This document shows, piece after piece, positions 6,063 through 14,122 of a DNA stretch of 20,710 nucleotides. The translations under genes were made by a program, and so were the position numbers. The first letter of the stretch is position 1; every line of letters begins with the position of its first letter. The notes beneath the pieces are model-generated. The model was not told where the DNA came from. It saw nothing but the letters and a program-made list of their open reading frames with translations, and did not search any database. This DNA is from Microcaldota archaeon (GTDB lineage Archaea > Micrarchaeota > Micrarchaeia > Micrarchaeales > CABMGC01). The stretch lies in the NCBI GenBank assembly GCA_021845465.1, contig JAKBRL010000018.1, positions 1-20,710 of the forward strand, written 5' to 3'.

Positions 6063-7574
6063 TCAGAAGCCCAGAAGCCTGCCCGCTTCGGCTTCAAGCT
6101 CCTCTATTCTTACACGTGACTGCAGCGTGGTATCCCTATCCCTTATTGTAACGGTATTGTCTTCAAGTGTTTGGTAGTCTATTGTTATAGAAAAAGGTAT
6201 GCCTATCTCGTCAGCTCTTGCATATCTCTTTCCTATGCTTCCTGAATAGTCATAGAAGGCTTCGTATCTTTTCTTTAGTTTTTCAGCCACCTTGATAGCT
6301 GATTCGGGAATCCCGTCTTTGTTTACCAGAGGATATACCGCAAACTGAAATGGGGAGAGCCTTCTTGGAAATGCCATCCATTCCCATTCCCGTTTCACGG
6401 ATTTTGGATTATAAAATAATTCCATTATAGAATAGAAAACCCGGTCTATCCCTACAGTTAGCTCTACGACATGAGGTACAAATCTTCTTCCGTTATAAAG
6501 TATTTCGTGGGATTTCTTTGATATTTGGGCATGACCATTTAGATCATGGTCTGTTCGGTAATGTATTCCACCTACTTCCTTATACTCACCCAGGCTTTCC
6601 AGATATACTTCAGAGTCAAAATGAAGCCTGTTGTAGAATGCCCGTTCTTCTTGGGAGAGTTCCCTCAGGCGGAATTTGTCTGGAGGAAATCCCAGTATGT
6701 CGATAAAGAATTGCTGCATCTTTGCCATGCAGTATACATAGAATTTGGGTATCTTTTTAGATGATGCGATATCTTCACAACTGAATGTCTGGATTTCGTC
6801 TTTTCCTGAATACAGAAGCCTCAGCTGGTAATTTTTGATATCATCCCATCTCTCTACGCTCTCGATCTCGCTTGGATCTATAAACGTCTGGAGCTCTGCC
6901 TGTGTAAACTCCCTCTGGCGTATGAGTAGCTGTCTTGGGGAGATCTCGTTTCTGAAGGCCTTGCCGATTATGGCAAGCCCCATTGGAAGCTTCCCGCGCT
7001 GTATATTGAACTGGCGCAGGAAATTTACATATACTCCTTGAGCTGTCTCAGGTCTTAAGTATGCAATAGTGTCCCCTTCTGCGCCGAGTTTTACCTGAAG
7101 CATCATGTTGAGGACTTTGACCTCCCCAAGCTCGCCTCCGCATTTTGGGCATCTTATCTTTCTTTCAGTTATAAGCCGCTCTAGCTCCTCCGGCTTCTTT
7201 CCCTCGGCATTTTCACCGGTGGCTTCGCTTATTATATGATCTGCCCTGTAGTATATGCCTTCCTTCTTGCATCTTACACTCGGATCTATGAAATTTTTTA
7301 TATGGCCGCTAGCTATGAATACAGGTTCGGGCATTATCTGTGATGGTTCCAGCTCGAAGGAGTTGTCATTGAATCTCAGGAAGTGCATGCGCCAGAGGTT
7401 CTCCAGGTTTCTTTTTAGAAGAACGCCTGTGCTTCCATAGTCATAGAAGCCTGTTAGACCTCCGTATATCTCGTTGCTGGGATAGAAAAATCCCCTGCGC
7501 TTTGCTAGCTCATATATCTTTTCGCCTAAGATTTCAGGTTGATTGTTCTGGCTTTCGCCCGAATTCTCTGTCAT
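6063..7574 (-). CDS. glyS: Glycyl-tRNA synthetase, archaeal/eukaryotic alpha2 type
   Basis: This 503-residue class II synthetase charges tRNA-Gly. Visible landmarks are the N-terminal YELAKRRGFFYPSNEIYGG block with FYDYG (motif 1 region), a short zinc-type segment (RCPKCGGEL, residues 141-149), YLRPETAQG (172-180), motif 2 in FRNEISPRQLLIRQREF (207-223), motif 3 in VELTVGIDRVFY, and a C-terminal anticodon-binding domain starting near FAVYPLVNKDG. It is somewhat shorter than typical archaeal enzymes, with a trimmed central insertion and C-terminus, which is common in reduced archaeal genomes. The ATG at 7574 is preceded by a TATA element (CATATAAA, 7591-7598) only about 21 bp upstream, so the leader is absent or very short. 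Confidence 0.96.
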   Translation of the reverse strand: MTENSGESQNNQPEILGEKIYELAKRRGFFYPSNEIYGGLTGFYDYGSTGVLLKRNLENLWRMHFLRFNDNSFELEPSQIMPEPVFIASGHIKNFIDPSVRCKKEGIYYRADHIISEATGENAEGKKPEELERLITERKIRCPKCGGELGEVKVLNMMLQVKLGAEGDTIAYLRPETAQGVYVNFLRQFNIQRGKLPMGLAIIGKAFRNEISPRQLLIRQREFTQAELQTFIDPSEIESVERWDDIKNYQLRLLYSGKDEIQTFSCEDIASSKKIPKFYVYCMAKMQQFFIDILGFPPDKFRLRELSQEERAFYNRLHFDSEVYLESLGEYKEVGGIHYRTDHDLNGHAQISKKSHEILYNGRRFVPHVVELTVGIDRVFYSIMELFYNPKSVKREWEWMAFPRRLSPFQFAVYPLVNKDGIPESAIKVAEKLKKRYEAFYDYSGSIGKRYARADEIGIPFSITIDYQTLEDNTVTIRDRDTTLQSRVRIEELEAEAGRLLGF

Positions 7575-7590
7575 ATATATTCAGTATAGG

Positions 7591-7599
7591 TTTATATGC
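7591..7599 (-). promoter_or_regulatory. TATA box of glyS
   Basis: GCATATAAA on the minus strand lies 21 bp (centre) before the ATG at 7574. The spacing is slightly short but compatible with a leaderless or near-leaderless transcript. Confidence 0.45.
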
Positions 7600-7640
7600 A
7601 AAAACACTAAAAGCCTTCTTATGTGGAAAACGTTGGAGGG

Positions 7641-8048
7641 TTATCCTTTCTGAAATGAGAATACGCTGCCTTTCCTTATAGAATTTTTTCTTGACGCTCC
7701 GGCATTTAGCTCTATTATGTACATCGCATTGTGTGGGGAGGAGTAGGGGATGCATTTGAAGAATGAGCTGCAAGGCTCTGCATTTTCAATTATTTTGATG
7801 ACTTTTGATTTGGAATCTAGCCATAGTATGTCTATAGGAAGATTCATGTTTAGCATCCATATATCATATCTTCCTGCCCGGTTGAAGAGAAAGAGCATTC
7901 CTTTATTTTCAGGAAGAGACTTTCGGTGCATGAGACCTAGCATTTTTTTTGTTGGAGAGTCTGCAACCATGAGCTCAAAGATCTTTCCGTTGCATCTTGC
8001 CTTTCTTGTCTTGAATTTTGTTGTAAGATAAAGTAGTTTTGTGAACAA
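7641..8048 (-). CDS. DUF192 family protein
   Basis: This 135-residue protein matches DUF192 (COG1430). It shows the family hallmarks in order: ELMVADSPTKKMLGLMHR (A-x-(T/S)-x-x-x-x-x-GLM-x-R), LPENKGMLFLF, IWMLNMNLPIDILWLD (WM-x-N-x-x-x-P-(L/I)-D-I) and YIIELNAG. The biochemical function of the family is not established. Many homologues are exported, but the N-terminus here (MFTKLLYLTTKFKTRKARC) is basic and not a convincing signal peptide. The start is a TTG at 8048, 4 bp after the stop codon of the dehydrogenase gene, with GTGATC just upstream acting as ribosome binding site. It is therefore the second gene of that operon. The coupling may be only transcriptional. Confidence 0.85.
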   Translation of the reverse strand: MFTKLLYLTTKFKTRKARCNGKIFELMVADSPTKKMLGLMHRKSLPENKGMLFLFNRAGRYDIWMLNMNLPIDILWLDSKSKVIKIIENAEPCSSFFKCIPYSSPHNAMYIIELNAGASRKNSIRKGSVFSFQKG

Positions 8049-8052
8049 CGGA

Positions 8053-9672
8053 TCACTTTACAACTGTCTGGCTCTGTTCCTGCAGAAATTGCTGCAGATA
8101 GAATCTGCCTCCGGTTCCCTTTCCAGTTGTGCCGCTGCCTTTCCAGCCTACAAAAACCTGAGAACCTACCATAGCCCCGGTAGTTGCGCCTATCTTCCTA
8201 TTTACATATACTACCCCTGCTTCTATCTTTTTTAGGAATTCGTTGATTTCGGTCCTGTTTTTGCTGTAAAGCCCTGCAGTCAGTCCGTACTCGGTGTCAT
8301 TCGCCTTGGCAATTGCCTCGCTGAAGTCCTTATAGCTGTCTATCACAAGGAATGGAAGGAAGAGCTCTTCGTGGAATAACCTGTTTGAATGGTCGATCTC
8401 TACGATGGTGGGTTCAACATAGATTCCTTCAGCTCCAGGGCCTGCAATTTTTCCACCACAGATTATTCTGCCGTGGGCTTCGGCCTCTGCAACAGCCTCA
8501 TTGAATTTTATGAGTGATTTTTGGCTTATCAGTGGACCTACATAATTTTCTTTTACCAGCGGGTTCCCTATGCGCAGGTTCCTGGTTCTTTCAGAAAGCT
8601 TGCTTATGAATTCTTCTTTTACTGACTCCTGTACATATACCCTGGAGCATGCGCTGCATTTCTGCCCTGAGTATCCAAACGCTGAGCTTAATATGCCTTC
8701 AACTGCAATATCAAGATCTGCACTTTTTGATACTATGGCCGGATCCTTGCCGCCGAGCTCTACAATAAATGTTTTATGCAAACCTAAACTATAGGATTTT
8801 GCCATCATTCCGAATCCTGTCTTTTTTGAGCCTGTGAAGATTATGCCCTTTACTTTGGGATTTGATACAAGCTCGTCTCCCAGTTCAGAACCAGGCCCGG
8901 TGATATAATTGAAAACGCCAGGAGGGACTCCTGCCTCCTCGAATATCTTGTATATGTATAATCCGGTCAGCATTGTCATGTTGTCAGTAGATGACGGTTT
9001 GAATACAACAGTATTGCCGGTTATCAATGCGGCCGAACTCATCCCGGTAGATATGGATATTGGAAAATTAAATGGAGCTATTACCCCGAAGACACCGTAT
9101 GGTTTCATAATGTTGGATATCTGCTCACTGTTTCCAGGAGCCCCTTGAAATCCTGCAGATACCTTGACTCGGCTCTCGCCTATTTTTTTCCTTATCCCAT
9201 ATCCTTTGTTTTTCTCCAGTTCGTATGCGTAATAATTCAGAAAGTCTATGGCTTCGTCAACTTCCCCTACAGATTCGTATCTTGTTTTTCCGTTCTCTAC
9301 GCTCATTATAGCCGATATCAGGAATTTTTGATTTCTGAAGAGATCTGCGGCTTTGCGCATTATTGCAGCCCTCTCCCTGTAGTCGGTTTTTGACCATCCG
9401 GAAAACGCATCTAAAGCGGCGTCTACAGCCTTTCCGGCGTCTTCCCTTGTGCAGTACTGGAATTTGCCTATCAGCATGCCATCTATAGGAGAGTATTCGG
9501 TCAGCTCTTTTTCTGCTATTATCTCCTTTCCACCTATGTATGCAGGAAATCGTTTATTGAAAATCTCCCTCTTAGCCTTTTCTAAGGCACCATCAAACAA
9601 AAGATCGAATCTCTGCTCATCGCCTTGCTCTAGGAATTTTTTGTAGGTTGATTCGTTGGAAAACGCATCCAT
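8053..9672 (-). CDS. Aldehyde dehydrogenase, 1-pyrroline-5-carboxylate dehydrogenase type
   Basis: This 539-residue NAD(P)-dependent dehydrogenase has the full ALDH set: PFNFP (200-204) with the oxyanion Asn, FTGS (279-282) in the Rossmann fold, the general base in VELGGKDP (E305) and the catalytic cysteine in GQKCSACSR (C339). GYSGQKCSACSR, the N-terminal FSNE...R..F..AL leader and the C-terminal INR-like VNRKIGATTGAMVGSQVFVGWKGSG region (given here only as landmarks TTGAMVGSQ and KGSGTTGKGTGG) are typical of the RocA/P5CDH branch, which oxidises glutamate semialdehyde to glutamate. The usual aromatic/Phe-Gly-Gly-Phe-Lys stretch is changed to FVGWKGS, and no proline dehydrogenase is present in the window, so the substrate is not certain. 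A strong TATA box gives a leaderless start at 9672. Confidence 0.88.
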   Translation of the reverse strand: MDAFSNESTYKKFLEQGDEQRFDLLFDGALEKAKREIFNKRFPAYIGGKEIIAEKELTEYSPIDGMLIGKFQYCTREDAGKAVDAALDAFSGWSKTDYRERAAIMRKAADLFRNQKFLISAIMSVENGKTRYESVGEVDEAIDFLNYYAYELEKNKGYGIRKKIGESRVKVSAGFQGAPGNSEQISNIMKPYGVFGVIAPFNFPISISTGMSSAALITGNTVVFKPSSTDNMTMLTGLYIYKIFEEAGVPPGVFNYITGPGSELGDELVSNPKVKGIIFTGSKKTGFGMMAKSYSLGLHKTFIVELGGKDPAIVSKSADLDIAVEGILSSAFGYSGQKCSACSRVYVQESVKEEFISKLSERTRNLRIGNPLVKENYVGPLISQKSLIKFNEAVAEAEAHGRIICGGKIAGPGAEGIYVEPTIVEIDHSNRLFHEELFLPFLVIDSYKDFSEAIAKANDTEYGLTAGLYSKNRTEINEFLKKIEAGVVYVNRKIGATTGAMVGSQVFVGWKGSGTTGKGTGGRFYLQQFLQEQSQTVVK

Positions 9673-9689
9673 GTTTTTACCTAATGAAT

Positions 9690-9703
9690 CTTATATATAA
9701 AAT
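9690..9703 (-). promoter_or_regulatory. TATA box of the ALDH-DUF192 operon
   Basis: TTTATATATAAG on the minus strand is centred about 24 bp before the ATG at 9672, consistent with a leaderless transcript. Confidence 0.6.
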
Positions 9704-9761
9704 ATCTTTGCATTTATTTAGGCAGGAAGAATAAATACTTGGGCCTTGTTGGGATTCGCTT

Positions 9762-10301
9762 TCAGTGCTTTTCCGCATTGAACTTTTTTTCGTATCGTTC
9801 GATAGCTTCCGAGATGATTTTGTAGGCATCTCCTGAATCTTTCCAGCCTTGTATCTTAGTAACCTTGTTTTCTAGTTTTTTGTATACCTCAAAGAAATGT
9901 GCAATGGCCTTCAGTTCGTGCTCATTTGCATCTTTGATATCGTTCACTTTGCTGAACCTTGGGTCCCCTTTTATCACGCAGAGTATTTTTTCGTCGTTTT
10001 CTCCGTTATCCTCCATCATCAGCACGCCTATAGGCCTCGCTTCCACAAGAACGCCAGGGTAGGTTGGCTTGTCAAGGATTATGATTGCATCAAGCGGATC
10101 GTTGTCTTCTGATAGGGTTTTTGGTATGAAGCCATAGTCTCCGGGATAATATACAGGGGAGAAGAGAACCCGGTCCAGTCTTATAAGATTGTTCTTTTTG
10201 TCGTATTCATATTTGTTTGTGCTGCCTTTAGGTATTTCGACTATTACATTTATTACTTTCGGAGTTTCGGGCCCGGTTTCTATGTCATGCCATAAATTCA
10301 T
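9762..10301 (-). CDS. ppa: Inorganic pyrophosphatase, family I (soluble)
   Basis: This 179-residue cytoplasmic enzyme hydrolyses pyrophosphate, pulling tRNA charging and polymer synthesis forward. Metal- and substrate-binding residues of family I are present: the VEIPKGSTNKYEYD block (E22, K30, Y31, E32), YYPGDYGFIP (51-60), EDNDPLDAIII with D66, D68 and D71, and MMEDNGENDEK with D98 and D103. K and Y residues near GWKDSGDAYK complete the site. The length matches the normal archaeal/bacterial hexameric enzyme. AGTGATTAG directly precedes the ATG at 10301 and can serve as ribosome binding site. A TATA-like GGTTTATAG at 10349-10357 implies a leader of roughly 26 nt, unlike the leaderless genes nearby. 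Confidence 0.97.
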   Translation of the reverse strand: MNLWHDIETGPETPKVINVIVEIPKGSTNKYEYDKKNNLIRLDRVLFSPVYYPGDYGFIPKTLSEDNDPLDAIIILDKPTYPGVLVEARPIGVLMMEDNGENDEKILCVIKGDPRFSKVNDIKDANEHELKAIAHFFEVYKKLENKVTKIQGWKDSGDAYKIISEAIERYEKKFNAEKH

Positions 10302-10348
10302 CTAATCACTTAGTTTAAAAACATCTTACTTTCTAATACATGAGATAA

Positions 10349-10357
10349 CTATAAACC
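10349..10357 (-). promoter_or_regulatory. Probable TATA box of ppa
   Basis: GGTTTATAG on the minus strand predicts a start near 10327, about 26 nt before the ATG at 10301. A closer A/T element (10312-10320) is only 16 bp away, too near for a leaderless start. The rest of 10302-10470 shows no gene. Confidence 0.4.
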
Positions 10358-10470
10358 TTTTTGCTTCAGGAGAGTCCAAATCCAAATCCGGGGGATACTG
10401 CTTTCTTTGTTCTAAAGTTTTCCTTTTTCCCAGTTCATTCGTAGAAGAGCTGAAAGGCTCTGCCCACGCA

Positions 10471-12057
10471 TTATCTTGCAGTGAGATTTGCCTCTGCCCT
10501 CGCACCCATGTCTCCCTGGAGATTTAGAGTATAATTCTGCCCAGGAATGAGTGATATCTGCATACGTCCATTTGCAAGGGTCATCCTTCCAATAAATGTG
10601 AAGGTATGGGATTGTCCAGGTTGAAGCGCATATCCCAGATTATTTGCAAATTGGTCTTCTGAGAAAGGTAACTGTAGGGTTCCGTTTCCAGATATCTGGA
10701 ATTGTATTACATGATTATGATTCTGGAAGGCCTCGTTTTCTTTATATCTTTGCGATATGAAGCCTTCTATTTTATCGGATAGCTCATTTCTGAAAGAAGT
10801 TGTATTTAATGTGCCGTTCATTATTGAGTTGTTTACAAAAGTGCTTAATGTTGAGTTTCCTGCTATCCCGTTCATGTCATTTTCAAGCCTGTCTGAAAGT
10901 TCTATGTTGTAGTTGTTGAATTTTCCAATCCCTAATCCGGTTTTGAATGTGGATGATATTCGCTGGTTTGTTGCAGGAGTTATTAGCTTGCCGTTGCCTG
11001 TAATTGATATGTTTACAGAGGAACTTGCTGAGGAATTTTCAGCAGGATACTTAGTGCTTGCGTTTGTCGATTCGTTTATGTCAGTATGGGTGTTATACCC
11101 TGAACTGCTTTCGTTTACTTGAGTTTTGTCAGTAGAATTGATTGATGCGTTTTCTGTATTGTTTTGAATCTGGTTTACTATGTCGTCTACCCTTCTTGTT
11201 ATTGAATTCGCAACAGCAGATGCCGCTGTGGTGTTGATGCTTATGTTCTCCTCCCCATTTATGCTTGCATGCATGAGGTTTACAGAATAATTTGAGTTGT
11301 CAGTAACAGTGAACGATACGGTGGTAGTGTTATTCGACTGGGATATCGAAGCATTGGTAATTGTTATATTTGGAGTTGCATCTTTGAGAGATCTGTCTTC
11401 AGCCTTAGTCAATGGAAGCATTTCGCCTTCCTGAGGCCTTTTTCCAGCCAATACATTCCCGACTACCACAGCCTTTACTGAAGGAACAAGTATGAAGTCT
11501 GGAGTTGTGTTAGTATATATAGTAACTATAGTAGGAGAGAACTGCATTAGTATACTTGAAGTCAGATAAGCATTTGCGCTGGTGTAGTTAGAAATTTCAG
11601 CCGTAACCTCTGCGCTTGGAACTGTGACATTGTACACTGTTCCGTTTATTGTTATGCTTGCATTTGAGATATAGAACCTTACAAGATTAGGGCTGGAATC
11701 TGGCGAGATGTTGAGATTTGCGAGAACTACTGAGGTGTTGGTGAGATTCAGCAGGTTTATGTTTCCTTGTGTGTTTGATGACAGCCAGCCATTAGAAGAT
11801 ATTGAATGTATGCTTATTGAAGAGTAATGTATCAGAAGGGAGGTTGTGCCATTTGGAACTACTGGGGGATCAGTAAGCAGGACTGATGTGGATATCTGTT
11901 GATTTTGTACAGAAGTATTAACTGACGTAGTTCCGGGAGAGGTTGTTGAAGTGGTAGATGTTTTTGGTACTGAAGAAGTAAGTGAAACGGCAGCTATTAT
12001 AACAGCAATTATGACAATTATTCCAACTGATGCGATTATGAGATTCTTATTTGTCAT
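10471..12057 (-). CDS. Membrane-anchored DUF4382 surface protein, sequon-rich
   Basis: In this 528-residue protein, residues 6-28 (LIIASVGIIVIIAVIIAAVSL) form a signal anchor, followed by a Ser/Thr-rich linker (about 29-52) of the kind often O-glycosylated. Residues about 55-200 match DUF4382: ISTSVLLTDPP, then SISIHSI, GNINLLNLTN, VRFYISNASITINGTVYNV. This is a beta-sandwich domain common in archaeal and bacterial exported proteins, with no assigned function. The remaining 300 residues have no family that I recognise. They hold very many N-x-S/T sequons (over 25 in the whole protein) and a final beta-rich stretch (SHTFTFIGRMTLANGRMQIS). There is no C-terminal TM helix or sorting signal. A TATA box lies about 22 bp before the ATG. 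The gene contains one copy of a 25-nt repeat shared with its neighbour. Confidence 0.82.
   Translation of the reverse strand: MTNKNLIIASVGIIVIIAVIIAAVSLTSSVPKTSTTSTTSPGTTSVNTSVQNQQISTSVLLTDPPVVPNGTTSLLIHYSSISIHSISSNGWLSSNTQGNINLLNLTNTSVVLANLNISPDSSPNLVRFYISNASITINGTVYNVTVPSAEVTAEISNYTSANAYLTSSILMQFSPTIVTIYTNTTPDFILVPSVKAVVVGNVLAGKRPQEGEMLPLTKAEDRSLKDATPNITITNASISQSNNTTTVSFTVTDNSNYSVNLMHASINGEENISINTTAASAVANSITRRVDDIVNQIQNNTENASINSTDKTQVNESSSGYNTHTDINESTNASTKYPAENSSASSSVNISITGNGKLITPATNQRISSTFKTGLGIGKFNNYNIELSDRLENDMNGIAGNSTLSTFVNNSIMNGTLNTTSFRNELSDKIEGFISQRYKENEAFQNHNHVIQFQISGNGTLQLPFSEDQFANNLGYALQPGQSHTFTFIGRMTLANGRMQISLIPGQNYTLNLQGDMGARAEANLTAR
10679..10703. repeat. 25-nt exact repeat, copy 1 (inside the DUF4382 gene)
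   Basis: This is identical over 25 nt to 12699-12723 and in the same orientation. Its core is the 16-bp perfect palindrome TTCCAGATATCTGGAA. In this gene it is read as FQISGNGT. Confidence 0.9.
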
Positions 12058-12074
12058 TATATCAACTAATTCTG

Positions 12075-12083
12075 CTTATTTTG
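12075..12083 (-). promoter_or_regulatory. TATA box of the DUF4382 gene
   Basis: CAAAATAAG-type element on the minus strand, centred about 22 bp before the ATG at 12057. A second A/T element (TTTTTTAAATT, near 12110-12120) lies about 57 bp upstream of the ATG, so the assignment is not unique. Confidence 0.4.
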
Positions 12084-12128
12084 CAGCATTATTGATATTA
12101 GGAACATAAGAATTTAAAAAACCAGTAG

Positions 12129-13847
12129 TCAGGTGTAATTTTTGTTGTTCACCTTCAATAATTTTGCAACTTCGCTCTCATTCATGTAAAATAACCGGAA
12201 TAGGATAGTACCGTTGTTTATGTATTCTGGAGTGAAATTAGCATAAACAAGATTGAAGAGTACTCCGTCATAATAGAAGTTGGGGTGTGGGGATCTTGTC
12301 CATTCTATCAGATACTGGATATTACTTCCGTTGAATGATCTGTTGTAATCATTGTTTATCGAAGGAACTTGATGGATAAGCAAATAGTCTGGTTTTATCT
12401 GGTTTAGATATGAGAAATTTCCTGCACGTGCATAAAGAAAAGAGTAATAGTCATTTACTACAGTTTGATTATCGGCGTAGTTCGTATCGCTGTATGTGGT
12501 CCTGTTTGCCCAGTATTGTATGGCGGTACCATCACCATCAAAATTCAGGAATGTTGCGTTTTTAGGTGTATTGTTAACAATCCAGTAAAGTTCGCGGTGG
12601 AACTGTTGGCTCATGCCGGTGTATTGTGGCGTTGAGATTATCTGGTATATTGCAAATATTAAGACTATTGTGATTATGGAAGGTATGAAGATTTTCATGT
12701 TCCGTTTCCAGATATCTGGAATTAATGCTATTGAACATCCTGCAATTATCGAGATTGGAAGATATACTAATGAATTGAATCTATATTGAATAATTGCAAA
12801 TGGTATCCCAAACAAAAGCATTGCCAGTATTGCAGTGTATGCGCTTTTTTGATTTTTGTCCTTTAAAGAAGGCTTGTATAACCTGATGGTTATTATTAAC
12901 AAGCCAAAGGTCGACAGAAATCCTGCTAAAACCCATATATAATAGAGATAGGTATGGTATATCAGAGACGGAAGATAATAAGCGGATTCGAGCTGCCCTA
13001 GAAGCTGAAGTATGTCTTCTATGAAAAGATGGGGAGTTAAGTTTATGGGACCTAGACTTATTGCGTTGTTTAGATGAAAGAAGACGAATGCTGTCCAAGC
13101 TGCTGCGAAGATTAGTATAATCGCGAGGGCCTGTTTCTTAGTATCTGGGATTATGTTAGATATGATGAGTGCAGTCAGTATGAAGAAGAATGCTGCAGTT
13201 ACATATAAACCGCCATTCCAGATGTAGTATGAGAAAACCAATGGAACTGTGATTAGCAGGAAGAATCCTATTTTTTTAAATGAGTTATAATGGTTTTTGT
13301 TTTCTATCAAGTGCAGAAGCATTAATACAGAAAACAAAAGGAGTATTGGTACAAATGAATCGCCTTTCCATCTGTTGAATGCTTCTGCGGTTATTCCTAT
13401 CTCGGAAGTGGCGTAAAGCAATGATGCGAGAAGGCCTGCCTCCGCATTTTTTGTTATCTTCTTCGCGAAGAGGAAGACGGTTATGACTCCGAGAATGGTA
13501 AAAAGTGTTTTTATCAAGTACATACTGCCGAATATCCCAATAAATGGAAAGATCCTGTATGTATATACTGCAAAATAGATTAGGCCGGTTTCGGGGAATA
13601 TATATGGGTGGTTTGGAAAACTGGCTAGAGGGTTTGGATGTATTACGTATCCATTTGCAATAGTCTGTTTCATTGCTAAAACGGCAGCCATTGTTCCGAC
13701 AGTCAGAAATTTACCCCGAATTAGGAAAAAGGCTCTGAGACTTATTGCTAGAATAATTATCAGAACAATTGCAGAATAAAGATGTAGGCTCCTATGTTTT
13801 ACTTTTTCTTCAGAATAGATGTCAGTATCACTAGCCACAGTTATCAT
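12129..13847 (-). CDS. STT3/AglB-like GT-C membrane glycosyltransferase, divergent
   Basis: This 572-residue protein has about eleven to thirteen TM helices in residues 24-405 and a soluble C-terminal region (about 406-572) outside the cell, the STT3 architecture. Landmarks that align with STT3 are HPNPLASFP (70-78) in the first loop, FNRWKGDSFVP (157-167) at the second acidic loop, YRFNSLVYLPISIIAG (355-370), and IQYWANRTTYSD (443-454). In STT3 the last of these directly follows the WWDYG acceptor-recognition motif. Here that motif reads FDGDG (436-440), and the first-loop catalytic Asp seems absent (LTVGTM). It may be a paralogue with other chemistry, or a very divergent oligosaccharyltransferase. 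A TATA-like ACATATAAG near 13877-13885 lies about 32 bp upstream. Confidence 0.65.
   Translation of the reverse strand: MITVASDTDIYSEEKVKHRSLHLYSAIVLIIILAISLRAFFLIRGKFLTVGTMAAVLAMKQTIANGYVIHPNPLASFPNHPYIFPETGLIYFAVYTYRIFPFIGIFGSMYLIKTLFTILGVITVFLFAKKITKNAEAGLLASLLYATSEIGITAEAFNRWKGDSFVPILLLFSVLMLLHLIENKNHYNSFKKIGFFLLITVPLVFSYYIWNGGLYVTAAFFFILTALIISNIIPDTKKQALAIILIFAAAWTAFVFFHLNNAISLGPINLTPHLFIEDILQLLGQLESAYYLPSLIYHTYLYYIWVLAGFLSTFGLLIITIRLYKPSLKDKNQKSAYTAILAMLLFGIPFAIIQYRFNSLVYLPISIIAGCSIALIPDIWKRNMKIFIPSIITIVLIFAIYQIISTPQYTGMSQQFHRELYWIVNNTPKNATFLNFDGDGTAIQYWANRTTYSDTNYADNQTVVNDYYSFLYARAGNFSYLNQIKPDYLLIHQVPSINNDYNRSFNGSNIQYLIEWTRSPHPNFYYDGVLFNLVYANFTPEYINNGTILFRLFYMNESEVAKLLKVNNKNYT
12699..12723. 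repeat. 25-nt exact repeat, copy 2 (inside the STT3-like gene)
   Basis: Identical to 10679-10703 with unrelated flanks. In this gene it is read one frame off, as IPDIWKRN, whereas copy 1 is read as FQISGNGT. Confidence 0.9.
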
Positions 13848-14122
13848 TGCTGTTGGTAGAATTAGATAGATTAGATTCTTATATGTTATTTACATCTTTG
13901 GAAATTAATAACAGAAAAAATTAATCTGTTACTGTACAGATAGTTACAAGAAGATGATATTTACAGGAAGATGGATGTTAGCCTACTGGGCTATGGGGCG
14001 TGTTAATATCCCGTTTATGCTTACTTTTGATAGCCCGCTTGTCACACATGCAACTGCATCTGCTATGTATTCGGAATAAAGGAAAGATGTTCAGGAAAAA
14101 AGAAACGCTGGAAAATATGATT
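13848..14122. other. Intergenic region between the NRAMP 3' end and the STT3-like gene
   Basis: These 275 bp hold the promoter of the STT3-like gene at the left end. I find no credible coding frame. An inverted repeat, GGGCTAT (13988-13994) with ATAGCCC (14030-14036), could form a hairpin with a 35-nt loop. It lacks the boxes of C/D or H/ACA guide RNAs. Confidence 0.5.

Noticed and set aside
13988..14036. Inverted repeat as an H/ACA or other structured RNA
   Set aside because: Only 7 bp with a 35-nt loop; an ACA occurs downstream but no guide pocket or kink-turn can be drawn.
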